A stretch of DNA of 64,000 bases from Prauserella muralis (GTDB taxonomy: Bacteria; Actinomycetota; Actinomycetes; Mycobacteriales; Pseudonocardiaceae). The translations under genes were made by a program, and so were the position numbers. The notes beneath the pieces are model-generated. The model was not told the DNA's origin, made no database searches, and saw nothing but the letters and a program-made list of their open reading frames with translations. This document shows, piece by piece, positions 50,481 through 57,770 of this stretch. The stretch is from the NCBI RefSeq assembly GCF_003202285.1, contig NZ_MASW01000004.1:62001-126000 (forward strand). The letters are read 5' to 3'. Numbering within the stretch: the stretch's first letter is position 1; each line of letters opens with the position of its first letter.

Positions 50481-51647
50481 TCAGAACTTTCGCAACCCCG
50501 CCTCAACCAGCAGTGGCCTGATCGTTTCGTCGTAGCGCGCAATGCCATCGTCGTAGTCGGGGAACGAAACGGCCATGCCGGCCATCCCACCGTCGGCCAT
50601 TGTCTTGATTCCCTCGAACACCTGCTCGGCGGTACCGACGAGCGGGAAGCCCCAGTTCCCGGCCGCGGTGCGTATCACCATCTGTTCGCGGGCCACCACG
50701 TCCACGCTACGCATCTTTCCCATCGACATCTCGATAAAGGTCTCGGTCGAATGGCGGTCGAGCTTCTCCTCGACGAGATACGTGAACTTCTTCCGTGCGT
50801 CAGCCTCGGTATCCCCGCACACGATATAGGCATGCCCGCAGAACTTCAGATCCGCGCCACCCGCCGATGCCGCCGTGGCCTTGGCCCGAGCCAGCATGTC
50901 CGGGAACTCCTCGAGGCTCGGATAGATCCCGAAATTCACGTCCGCGTACCGCGCGGCGAACGCCAACCCCGCGGGGCTGGACCCGGCGCTCATGATCACC
51001 GGTCGGCGCCGCTGCACGGGCTTCGGCTCCGAGACGACCTCCGTCCCACTGAGGAAACGGCCGTGGAAGTCGAACGGCTCCTCGGACTCGAATGTCTTCA
51101 GGAGGAAGTCCATCCATTCCGCGGCATACTCGTAGCGCTTGTCGTGCTCGATCTCCGGCAGGCCGAACATCGCGAACTCGCTCTGATTCCACCCGGCCAC
51201 CACGTTCAACGCAAGCCTGCCCGACGAGATGTGATCGACCGTGGCGGCCATCTTCGCGACCATGACCGGATGGAAAAGCGGGATGTGCACCGTCGAGAAG
51301 AACTGAATTCGTTCGGTGACCGATGCGAGTCCAGCGGCGAACGTGATCGCGTCCCACATACGATCATACTGCGCGTGCGAACGAGCCCAGTTCTTCCAGT
51401 GCGCGATGGACAGGATCGCGTCGATTCCGGCCTTTTCCGCAGCTTTCGCGATGCGCACGGTCTCGTCCCAGGTGATCCGTAACGTGCCTTCGCCGTGAGT
51501 CAGGGTGGTGCCGCGAGCGGTGTTCAACGACAAGAGCACGAGCTTGAACATGTTCACGTCGTCGAGAATTGGCGTTTCGGAAGGCCGGACGACCGGGTCG
51601 ACGATCTCGTGCGGGGCGGGCTCAAGCGTTTCGTTCGCTGATGTCAT
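50481..51647 (-). CDS. LLM-class flavin-dependent monooxygenase (SsuD/RutA-like)
   Basis: A 388-residue luciferase-fold monooxygenase. FSTVHIPLFHPVMVAKM, then LALNVVAGWNQSEFAMFG and PVIMSAGSSPAGLAFAARYAD are the motifs of the FMNH2-dependent group that includes alkanesulfonate and pyrimidine monooxygenases. It needs free reduced FMN, which the FMN reductase encoded 13 bases upstream can supply. AAGGAG precedes ATG 51647. It ends the operon running from the TRAP genes through EthD and FMN reductase, so it likely attacks the imported compound first. Confidence 0.87.
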   Translation of the reverse strand: MTSANETLEPAPHEIVDPVVRPSETPILDDVNMFKLVLLSLNTARGTTLTHGEGTLRITWDETVRIAKAAEKAGIDAILSIAHWKNWARSHAQYDRMWDAITFAAGLASVTERIQFFSTVHIPLFHPVMVAKMAATVDHISSGRLALNVVAGWNQSEFAMFGLPEIEHDKRYEYAAEWMDFLLKTFESEEPFDFHGRFLSGTEVVSEPKPVQRRRPVIMSAGSSPAGLAFAARYADVNFGIYPSLEEFPDMLARAKATAASAGGADLKFCGHAYIVCGDTEADARKKFTYLVEEKLDRHSTETFIEMSMGKMRSVDVVAREQMVIRTAAGNWGFPLVGTAEQVFEGIKTMADGGMAGMAVSFPDYDDGIARYDETIRPLLVEAGLRKF

Positions 51648-51660
51648 GGGGAATGCTCCT

Positions 51661-52233
51661 TCAGGCTTCGACTGCTCTGGTCTGCATCTCGGCGAAGCGC
51701 ACTACTTGCTCCGCCAGCGCGACGAACTGCGGCTCGTTGCGCGCAATACCCTCCGCACCGTTCACGGCCACGCCGAGCGGCGTGGGCCAGCCGCGCAACG
51801 CATGCACAACCACACGCAGGCTGTGCAGGGTGGACACCGCGGCTTGCCATCCGTGTGCCACACCGATGCACCCGACGGCGCGGCCATCCAGGTACACACG
51901 CGCGTCACCGCGCAGGTCTTCCACGTAGTCGAGGGCGTTCTTGATCATTCCGGAAACGGCGCCGTGGTATCCGGGCGAAGCGATGATGATGCCGTCCGCG
52001 CTGCGAACCGAGGCGAGCAGGGCATGGGCTTGTTCCGTCCGCGCGCTCAGGTCCGGCTGGTACAGCGGTAGCAGCAACTCGGGCCCCGTCATCAGCTCGA
52101 CGGTCGCGCCACGTGCCTCCGCGGCGGCAGCCGCCGTGCGTAACGCGATCTCCGAGCTGGACCCAGGCCTGGTCGATCCGCCGAACGCCAGTATCCGGAC
52201 CGGTGTCGCGCTACGTCTGGCGTCACTGGGCAT
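51661..52233 (-). CDS. NADPH-dependent FMN reductase (flavodoxin-like)
   Basis: A 190-residue flavodoxin-like reductase with the phosphate-binding loop FGGSTRPGSSSE and the flavin-binding SPGYHGAVSGMIKNALDY. It supplies reduced FMN to two-component monooxygenases. It lies between the EthD gene (5 bases) and the monooxygenase gene (13 bases), a textbook reductase/oxygenase pairing within one operon. Confidence 0.86.
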   Translation of the reverse strand: MPSDARRSATPVRILAFGGSTRPGSSSEIALRTAAAAAEARGATVELMTGPELLLPLYQPDLSARTEQAHALLASVRSADGIIIASPGYHGAVSGMIKNALDYVEDLRGDARVYLDGRAVGCIGVAHGWQAAVSTLHSLRVVVHALRGWPTPLGVAVNGAEGIARNEPQFVALAEQVVRFAEMQTRAVEA

Positions 52234-52238
52234 GGGAG

Positions 52239-52616
52239 TCAGCTCTCACCGAACGGAACCCGGGGGCTGGCGTCCGGTACCCACGTCAGTCGCTCCGGCC
52301 GGAAGACATCAAAGTGGCTGATGAAACCGGCGCTGTCCGCTGCAGCCTCCGACCAGGCCTGCGACTGCATGCCCTGCTCCTTCGCCTGCTCGGAGGCGAA
52401 CTTCAGGACCACGACGGCGTCCGGAGACGGTGCCGCTGTGATCGGCCACTCGGCGGCGACGTCCTTGTTCAGGAAAGCCTCGTACCAGACCACTCCGGGC
52501 ACTCGCCGCACGAGCGGTGCGTGTACATCGATGTAGTGTTTCCGGAACTCGGCGGGAGATGTCCCTGCCCACCGGTAGATGTTGAAGGCCAGGTACACGT
52601 CGCCCTCGTCGGCCAT
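52239..52616 (-). CDS. EthD family protein
   Basis: A 125-residue dimeric alpha/beta-barrel protein of the EthD family. It begins DVYLAFNIYRWAGTSPAEFRKHYIDVHAP, where the YxxH-like pattern with a conserved His is typical, and WYEAFLNKD follows. Members assist P450 ether cleavage or act as decarboxylases, dehydratases or monooxygenases in polyketide and aromatic degradation. Here it stands with a flavin monooxygenase and TRAP importer; the role is open. Confidence 0.82.
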   Translation of the reverse strand: MADEGDVYLAFNIYRWAGTSPAEFRKHYIDVHAPLVRRVPGVVWYEAFLNKDVAAEWPITAAPSPDAVVVLKFASEQAKEQGMQSQAWSEAAADSAGFISHFDVFRPERLTWVPDASPRVPFGES

Positions 52617-52638
52617 TGATCGTTCCTTCCTCTTCGGA

Positions 52639-54114
52639 CTACTCGGCTTGGGACAGGTTCGGGAGCCACTCGACGAGTTCCGGCGCCGCGATCAGGGCCA
52701 GCACGACGAGCAGCGCCACGCCAAGGAACGGCATGGCATTGCGGAAGACGTCCTGCAGTTTGACCTCGTGTCCGAGGCTGATCTCCCGGTCCATCACAAG
52801 GCGATGAACGATGAACGTGAGCACGCCGATCGGCGGGGTGACCAGCCCGATCTCGGCCAGCAGGATGGAGAAGACGCCGTACCAGATCAGATCGACGCCG
52901 AACACCTCCAGAGCCGGCGCGACCACCGGGAAGGTGAGCAGGATGACCGAGGTGGGCTCGAGGAACATCCCGAGCAGCAGCAAGATCGCCACCAGCACCA
53001 GCAGGAAGGTGACGCGGCTCAGGTCGAGATCGACCAGCCACTGCGAGATCGACGTGGCGATGCCGCTCAGCGCCAATGCCCTGGTGAGCAGGTGAACGCC
53101 GATCAGAACGAGAAAGATGGTCGCCGTCTTGACGACGGCGTCGGCCACGGTGTCCCGTACGAACCTCGCCGCGGCACTGCGCCCTTCAGCATGCCGCAGC
53201 ACCGCACCGAGGCCGATCACGAGCGCGACGAGTGCCCCCACGGCCGCCGCCTCGGTCGCGGTGAACACACCGGTGAACATGCCTCCGACCACCGTCACGA
53301 CGACCAGCGCGGTCGGAACGACACCCTTCACCGACCTCAGACGGCTCGACCACGTGACGCCGGCCCGAGGCACGCGTGGCGCCAGTTCCGGGTTCATCGC
53401 CGAGCGAATCACGATCAGCAGTCCGTAACCCAGAGCCAGCACCAGGCCCGGCAGTAGCGCGGCCATCAGTTGCGGCCCCACCGGAGTCTGTGCCACGCCG
53501 GCGTAGATCACCAGCATGATGCTCGGCGGGATCAGCTGGCCGAGTGTGCCCGCCATCAGCACGGATGCGGTGGCGAAGCCCGGACTGTAGCGCGCTCGGA
53601 TCATCTCTGGAACGGCGACACGTCCCAGCGCGTGCGCGATCCCGATCGAGCTGCCGCTCGCCGCGGCGAGCCCGGCGCCCGCAAAGGTGGTGGACACCGC
53701 CAGGCCTCCGGGCACGCCGCCGACCCACTGCTTCGCGGCGTCGAACGCTCCGCCTGCGATGCCTCCCCTGCTCATGGCGGACCCCATCAGCACGAACAGC
53801 GGGATGACCGACAGCTGCCAGGTCGCCGTCGTGCCGAAAACGGTGTGCGACAACGTTCCGGCGACGGCCGTCCAACCGGACAGCGCCCAGATTCCCACGG
53901 TCGCCGCGACCATCATGCAGATCGCGACCGGGACGCCGATCAGCATGAGCAGGACGACCAACGCGATGATCAGGGCCCCGGTGATCTCCCCCGGCGGCGG
54001 CGCCAGCACGAGGATCGACAGGATGGCGACGACCCCGAGCGCACCGACTCCGGCGGCGACCAACGGGAACCGACCACGGGACGACGTGCTGCGGTGTTCA
54101 GTCATCGTGGCCAC
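52639..54114 (-). CDS. dctM: TRAP transporter large permease (DctM)
   Basis: A 491-residue membrane protein with about 12 or 13 spans, the main channel of a tripartite ATP-independent periplasmic transporter. Family segments include MGSAMSRGGIAGGAFDAAKQWVGGVPGGLAVS, AGTLGQLIPPSIMLVIYAG and the closing IGLVTPPIGVLTFIVH. It imports organic acids with sodium. The GTG start at 54114 overlaps dctQ by 17 bases; ATG 54105 is an alternative. Confidence 0.9.
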   Translation of the reverse strand: MATMTEHRSTSSRGRFPLVAAGVGALGVVAILSILVLAPPPGEITGALIIALVVLLMLIGVPVAICMMVAATVGIWALSGWTAVAGTLSHTVFGTTATWQLSVIPLFVLMGSAMSRGGIAGGAFDAAKQWVGGVPGGLAVSTTFAGAGLAAASGSSIGIAHALGRVAVPEMIRARYSPGFATASVLMAGTLGQLIPPSIMLVIYAGVAQTPVGPQLMAALLPGLVLALGYGLLIVIRSAMNPELAPRVPRAGVTWSSRLRSVKGVVPTALVVVTVVGGMFTGVFTATEAAAVGALVALVIGLGAVLRHAEGRSAAARFVRDTVADAVVKTATIFLVLIGVHLLTRALALSGIATSISQWLVDLDLSRVTFLLVLVAILLLLGMFLEPTSVILLTFPVVAPALEVFGVDLIWYGVFSILLAEIGLVTPPIGVLTFIVHRLVMDREISLGHEVKLQDVFRNAMPFLGVALLVVLALIAAPELVEWLPNLSQAE

Positions 54115-54628
54115 GGCTACCCACCCCTGCCTTGTCGACGGTCGAGTCGCCGCGCGTCATCCGGTGAATGGTGGCGATGATCTGTAGGAGGTAGACGGCG
54201 AGCCCGAACGCCGCGGCGAACTTGATCGGCCAAAGGGGCGCCGCCATCGTGCCTGCGACCGTCTCACCGATCTCGATGGATGCCCGCGCACTCTCGTAGG
54301 CGAAGTACGTCACACCGGCGATCATGAGCCCACTGATCACGAGTGCGCCGACATCGGCGGCCTTCTTGGCGCGCGGCGGCAGCACGCCGGTCAGGACCGT
54401 GATTCGGATGTGGTCGTCAGCGGATTGCGCCGCGCCGGCGGCCAGGAATACGATCAGTGGCATCCACCACGAGCTGACTGTCTCCAGGGTGCCGGGAAGC
54501 GGCTCGTTCAGTATCGCCCGCCCCGTGACATCGGCGGTCACCTGGACGGCCATGACCAGGCAGGCCAAGCTCCCCACGGCGAGCATGAACTTGGTGATCT
54601 TGTTCGCGGCACGCAGCACGGTCACCAC
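54098..54628 (-). CDS. dctQ: TRAP transporter small permease (DctQ)
   Basis: A 176-residue protein with four spans typical of DctQ: FMLAVGSLACLVMAVQVTADVTGRAIL, then LETVSSWWMPLIVFLAAGAAQSADDHIRI, with the usual D/H-I-R motif. It pairs with DctM. GTG 54628 or 54625 could start it (GAGG nearby). It overlaps dctM and follows dctP by 9 bases. Confidence 0.87.
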   Translation of the reverse strand: MVTVLRAANKITKFMLAVGSLACLVMAVQVTADVTGRAILNEPLPGTLETVSSWWMPLIVFLAAGAAQSADDHIRITVLTGVLPPRAKKAADVGALVISGLMIAGVTYFAYESARASIEIGETVAGTMAAPLWPIKFAAAFGLAVYLLQIIATIHRMTRGDSTVDKAGVGSRGHDD

Positions 54629-54637
54629 TCGCCTCGA

Positions 54638-55861
54638 TCAGCTTGCGGAAGGATCGAACAGTTCGGACTTCGCCTTCCCGAAGAAGGGCCCGAGCTTCAG
54701 GTCGCCAGCCGACTGGTAGGCCTTGAGTATCCGCTCTGGCGTTCGAGTGGAGTCCGATCCGAACTCGTACCCGAGCTCGACGACGATCTTCTTCCACCGA
54801 TCGAGCGAGCCGGCGAACTGCTCGTACAGGGGTTGGTTACTCGGTTCCCGCCGGAAATCAGCGATCGCCCGCTCCTGATGATCGGCCAGTATCGCGTCGA
54901 GCGAGCGCGTATCGTGGAAAAGGACGTCGTGTTCGCCCGTTGCCCTGTCCGCGAACCTCTTGTGGTCCTTGATGAACGTATCGAGGAATGTGGACCACAA
55001 GGTGTGCGTCGCGCCTTCGATCACGTCCTGCGCATCCCGTGGCAGACTGTTCCACCGGTCCAGGTTCATGACGATCGGGTTGGACATCAAGGTGGTGAAG
55101 ACCGTCGGATAGTAGTGCTTGGCCACCTCGGACAAGCCGAGCGCATAGTATCCGGTGGGCACCAGGATCGCGCAGTCGACGACGCCCCGCTGGAGCCCTT
55201 CGTACAGCTCAACCGCCGGTAGGCTCACCGGCACCATGCCGAGCGCCTTGGCCTCGTCCTCCCAGATCTTTCCCGGAGCCCGCACCCGCAGCCCACGCGC
55301 GTCAGCGGCCGAGTCGATTTCCTTGGTGCACATCATGTCGTAGGACGTGCCGATGTACTGCGCGGTCAGGAACTTCAGGTTGTTCTTCTCGTATTCCAGG
55401 GCAAGATCGCCATAGTTCGTGTACGTCTCCTGCTGCGCCGCCGCGGCCTGCAGTATTCCGGCAGGAAACGAATTCTCAGGCAATGAGCCCAGGACCGTGA
55501 GCCGATCCGTCAGCGGCAGTTCCTGCGGATGAACGGAGGCGGTCAGATAGCCGATGTCGACCAGACCGGTCGAGACGGCGTCCAGCATTTCATCCGCAGG
55601 GACCAGGGACGAACTCTCGTGGATGTCGAAAGTGATCTTTCCGCCGGTCTTGTCCCTCACCTCGTCCGCGAACACCTTCGACATTCCGCGATCCGGACCG
55701 AAATTGGCAACGACGAGGTTCATTGCATCCAAATCGTCAATGGACCCCGACGCTCCCGCACCAGCGCCGGCCGAGCATCCCGCCAGTGCACAGACCGCGA
55801 AGACACTCAGCGCCCTGACCAGCATTCCCGCCGAAGGCCGTACTTTTCTGCTTTCGAGCAT
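54638..55861 (-). CDS. dctP: TRAP transporter solute-binding lipoprotein (DctP)
   Basis: A 407-residue receptor with signal peptide and lipobox ALAGCS (Cys near residue 29). The mature part has DRGMSKVFADEVRDKTGGKITFDI, ARGLRVRAPGKIWEDEAKALGMVPVSLPAVELYEGLQRGVVDCA, the last carrying the conserved Arg and the binding motif. Ligands are organic acids. GGAG precedes ATG 55861. It heads the operon dctP-dctQ-dctM-ethD-FMN reductase-monooxygenase under the promoter at 55942-55971. Confidence 0.89.
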   Translation of the reverse strand: MLESRKVRPSAGMLVRALSVFAVCALAGCSAGAGAGASGSIDDLDAMNLVVANFGPDRGMSKVFADEVRDKTGGKITFDIHESSSLVPADEMLDAVSTGLVDIGYLTASVHPQELPLTDRLTVLGSLPENSFPAGILQAAAAQQETYTNYGDLALEYEKNNLKFLTAQYIGTSYDMMCTKEIDSAADARGLRVRAPGKIWEDEAKALGMVPVSLPAVELYEGLQRGVVDCAILVPTGYYALGLSEVAKHYYPTVFTTLMSNPIVMNLDRWNSLPRDAQDVIEGATHTLWSTFLDTFIKDHKRFADRATGEHDVLFHDTRSLDAILADHQERAIADFRREPSNQPLYEQFAGSLDRWKKIVVELGYEFGSDSTRTPERILKAYQSAGDLKLGPFFGKAKSELFDPSAS

Positions 55862-55923
55862 CGTCGCTCCTCAAACGTTGTCGGCCTCTCGGCCAGCAAC
55901 CATGTGCTCACCGGTCAGCTGCT

Positions 55924-55938
55924 GCCTATTGGCAATAG
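55924..55938. promoter_or_regulatory. TetR-type operator, site 2
   Basis: CCTATTGGCAATAGG, perfect 6-base arms around GGC. It covers the predicted start point of dctP transcription, 63 bases upstream of the dctP ATG. Confidence 0.7.
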
Positions 55939-55941
55939 GTA

Positions 55942-55971
55942 CCTTATAGGCCTCCGGCGATCCGATGTCAA
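55942..55971 (-). promoter_or_regulatory. Promoter of the dctP operon
   Basis: On the minus strand TTGACA (55971-55966) and TATAAG (55947-55942) are spaced 18 bases apart. The expected start site near 55935 falls in operator site 2, so a bound repressor would block it. Confidence 0.65.
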
Positions 55972-56072
55972 GACACAGGTGCGCTCTGCTCTAGACGTCC
56001 CTCCGCCGTCAACTTCGGCTCGACCAGGTCACCGACCCCCTCTTGACTTCATCCGGTACCGGCCACTACCTT

Positions 56073-56087
56073 CCTATTGACTATAGG
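56073..56087. promoter_or_regulatory. TetR-type operator, site 3
   Basis: CCTATTGACTATAGG, same arms and spacing as sites 1 and 2 and identical to site 2 over the first seven bases. It lies 30 bases before the DUF35 gene and includes TATAGG, a possible -10 element for that operon. Confidence 0.7.
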
Positions 56088-56117
56088 TTGGGTCTCTTCT
56101 GGGCAGGGTAGGAGCCA

Positions 56118-56552
56118 ATGACGACGCCGATCCCCGTATGGGAGCGTTACCCCGCAGCGCCGATAGACCAGGACAACGTCGCGCTCTACAAAGGCTGGCT
56201 ACGCCACGAACTGACGCTCCCTCGTTGCGGCAACTGCGGGAAATGGCATGCCCCCAGCTATCCGTTGTGCCCGTTCTGTTGGTCGTTCGACCTCATCCCG
56301 ACGCCGCTGTCCGGCCGGGGCACGGTGCATCTGTCGATCTTGCTGCATCAGGGTCCGTCCGCGAAGGGCGTGAGCTATCCCTACCCGGTCGTCACCGTCG
56401 AACTAGCCGAGCAGGCAGGGCTGAGGTTCACCAGCACGGCCGTGGAAGGCTGCGGACGCCTGGCCATCGGTACCCCGGTCGAACTCGCCTGGCTCGACCG
56501 GGACGGCGCCCCGTTTCCCGCTTTTCGCCCACGAGACGGAGCAACCCAGTGA
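56118..56552 (+). CDS. DUF35 / OB-fold zinc-ribbon protein
   Basis: A 144-residue protein with a zinc ribbon, CGNCGKWHAPSYPLCPFC (residues 37-54), followed by an OB-fold domain (GTVHLSILLHQGPSAKG, PVVTVELAEQ). Such proteins bind CoA-ester tails and partner thiolase-like enzymes; in steroid side-chain breakdown a DUF35 protein is needed by the aldolase Ltp2. Its stop overlaps the thiolase-like gene start by four bases (GTGA), so they are co-translated. Confidence 0.87.
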   Translation: MTTPIPVWERYPAAPIDQDNVALYKGWLRHELTLPRCGNCGKWHAPSYPLCPFCWSFDLIPTPLSGRGTVHLSILLHQGPSAKGVSYPYPVVTVELAEQAGLRFTSTAVEGCGRLAIGTPVELAWLDRDGAPFPAFRPRDGATQ

Positions 56553-57742
56553 CCGGCAACCGTATCCAGGACCGCATCGCCATCGCGGGAGTCGGTTCGA
56601 CAGGCTACACCCGCGACGGCAACCGTACCGCGCGATCACTGGCTGCCGAAGCCGCGGTGTCGGCCATCCGCGACGCCGGGCTCGACCGTGCGGACATCGG
56701 CGGCGTCATCTCGTCGGCTGGGGTGGGCAGCTGGACGATCGTGCCGCCCGGCGCCACCGAGATGGTCGCGATGCTCCGGCTACCGAACGTGACCTACTTC
56801 GGCGACGGAAACCCGGTGATCGTCAGCCCGCTGCTCGATGCCATGCACGCCATCTACTCGGGCACGTGCGACACCGTTCTGCTGTATCACTACAACTACC
56901 GGACGCCGTTCAGTTCCCGACGCGCCGCCGACGACCCCTTCCGCCGGCACATCCGCGGCTACGACAACCTCCCCCCAGAGAATGCCCGCAATGCGGCAGC
57001 GTACGCCGCATGGGCGAGCAGGTATCTGCACGAGAACTCCATCGACCGCGAACACCTGGGCCGCGTCGCCGTGAACAGCAGGACGAACGCCAGATCCAAC
57101 CCGCTCGCCGCGATGCGCTCACCCTTGACGCTGGACGAGTACCTGGCCGCCAGGCTTGTGCGCGAACCACTGGGGATGCTGGACATGGACCTCCCGGTCG
57201 ACGGAGCGGAAGCGTTCATCCTGACCACCAGCGAACACGCGCGGGACCTTCCCCACACACCGGTACTTGTCCACACCGCCGCCGAGGGCCTGGTCGACAC
57301 GGCCAGCGATGAGGAACAACTCGCCTCGCTCGCCCATCACGGCCAGGACATCGTCGTCCGGCAGCTGCGAGCCCGCAGCCAGCGATCGCTGAACGACGTC
57401 GACGTCGCCTACGTCTACGACGGCTTCACCTTCATCACCTTGTCCTGGTTCGAGAAGCTCGGCTGGTGCGCCCCCGGTGAAGCCGGCCCGTTCCTCGATC
57501 ACGCATGGCATGACGAGCAGCAGAGGCTGCTCGTCGACGGCCGGGTTCCTGTGAACCCACAAGGCGGGATGCTGTCCGAGGGAGGCACCCAGGGTGCCGG
57601 CTTCGTGCGTGACGCCGTCCACCAACTCCGCGGCACGGCGGGTGACCGCCAGATCGATGACCCCCGTACGGCGCTGCTCGCCATCGGTGGCTTCTTCTAC
57701 AACTCGCAAGGCGCCGTCCTCATCCGGGACGACAACCGGTGA
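56549..57742 (+). CDS. Thiolase-superfamily protein, aldolase (Ltp2)-like, without thiolase catalytic Cys/His
   Basis: A 397-residue thiolase-fold protein: RIAIAGVGSTGYTRDGNRT, SLAAEAAVSAIRDAGL, then YVYDGFTFITLSWFEKLGWC and NPQGGMLSEGGTQGAG. The nucleophile Cys expected near residue 90 is missing (segment GNPVIVSPLLDAMHAI), and the usual GHP motif is GGT (Gly346). Loss of both, with the adjacent DUF35 protein, fits the Ltp2-type retro-aldolase group rather than a condensing thiolase. A retro-aldol step on a 3-hydroxyacyl-CoA side chain is therefore proposed. Confidence 0.83.
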   Translation: MTGNRIQDRIAIAGVGSTGYTRDGNRTARSLAAEAAVSAIRDAGLDRADIGGVISSAGVGSWTIVPPGATEMVAMLRLPNVTYFGDGNPVIVSPLLDAMHAIYSGTCDTVLLYHYNYRTPFSSRRAADDPFRRHIRGYDNLPPENARNAAAYAAWASRYLHENSIDREHLGRVAVNSRTNARSNPLAAMRSPLTLDEYLAARLVREPLGMLDMDLPVDGAEAFILTTSEHARDLPHTPVLVHTAAEGLVDTASDEEQLASLAHHGQDIVVRQLRARSQRSLNDVDVAYVYDGFTFITLSWFEKLGWCAPGEAGPFLDHAWHDEQQRLLVDGRVPVNPQGGMLSEGGTQGAGFVRDAVHQLRGTAGDRQIDDPRTALLAIGGFFYNSQGAVLIRDDNR

Positions 57743-57770
57743 GTCCATTGCCAAGGAAGGGATCGACGCC

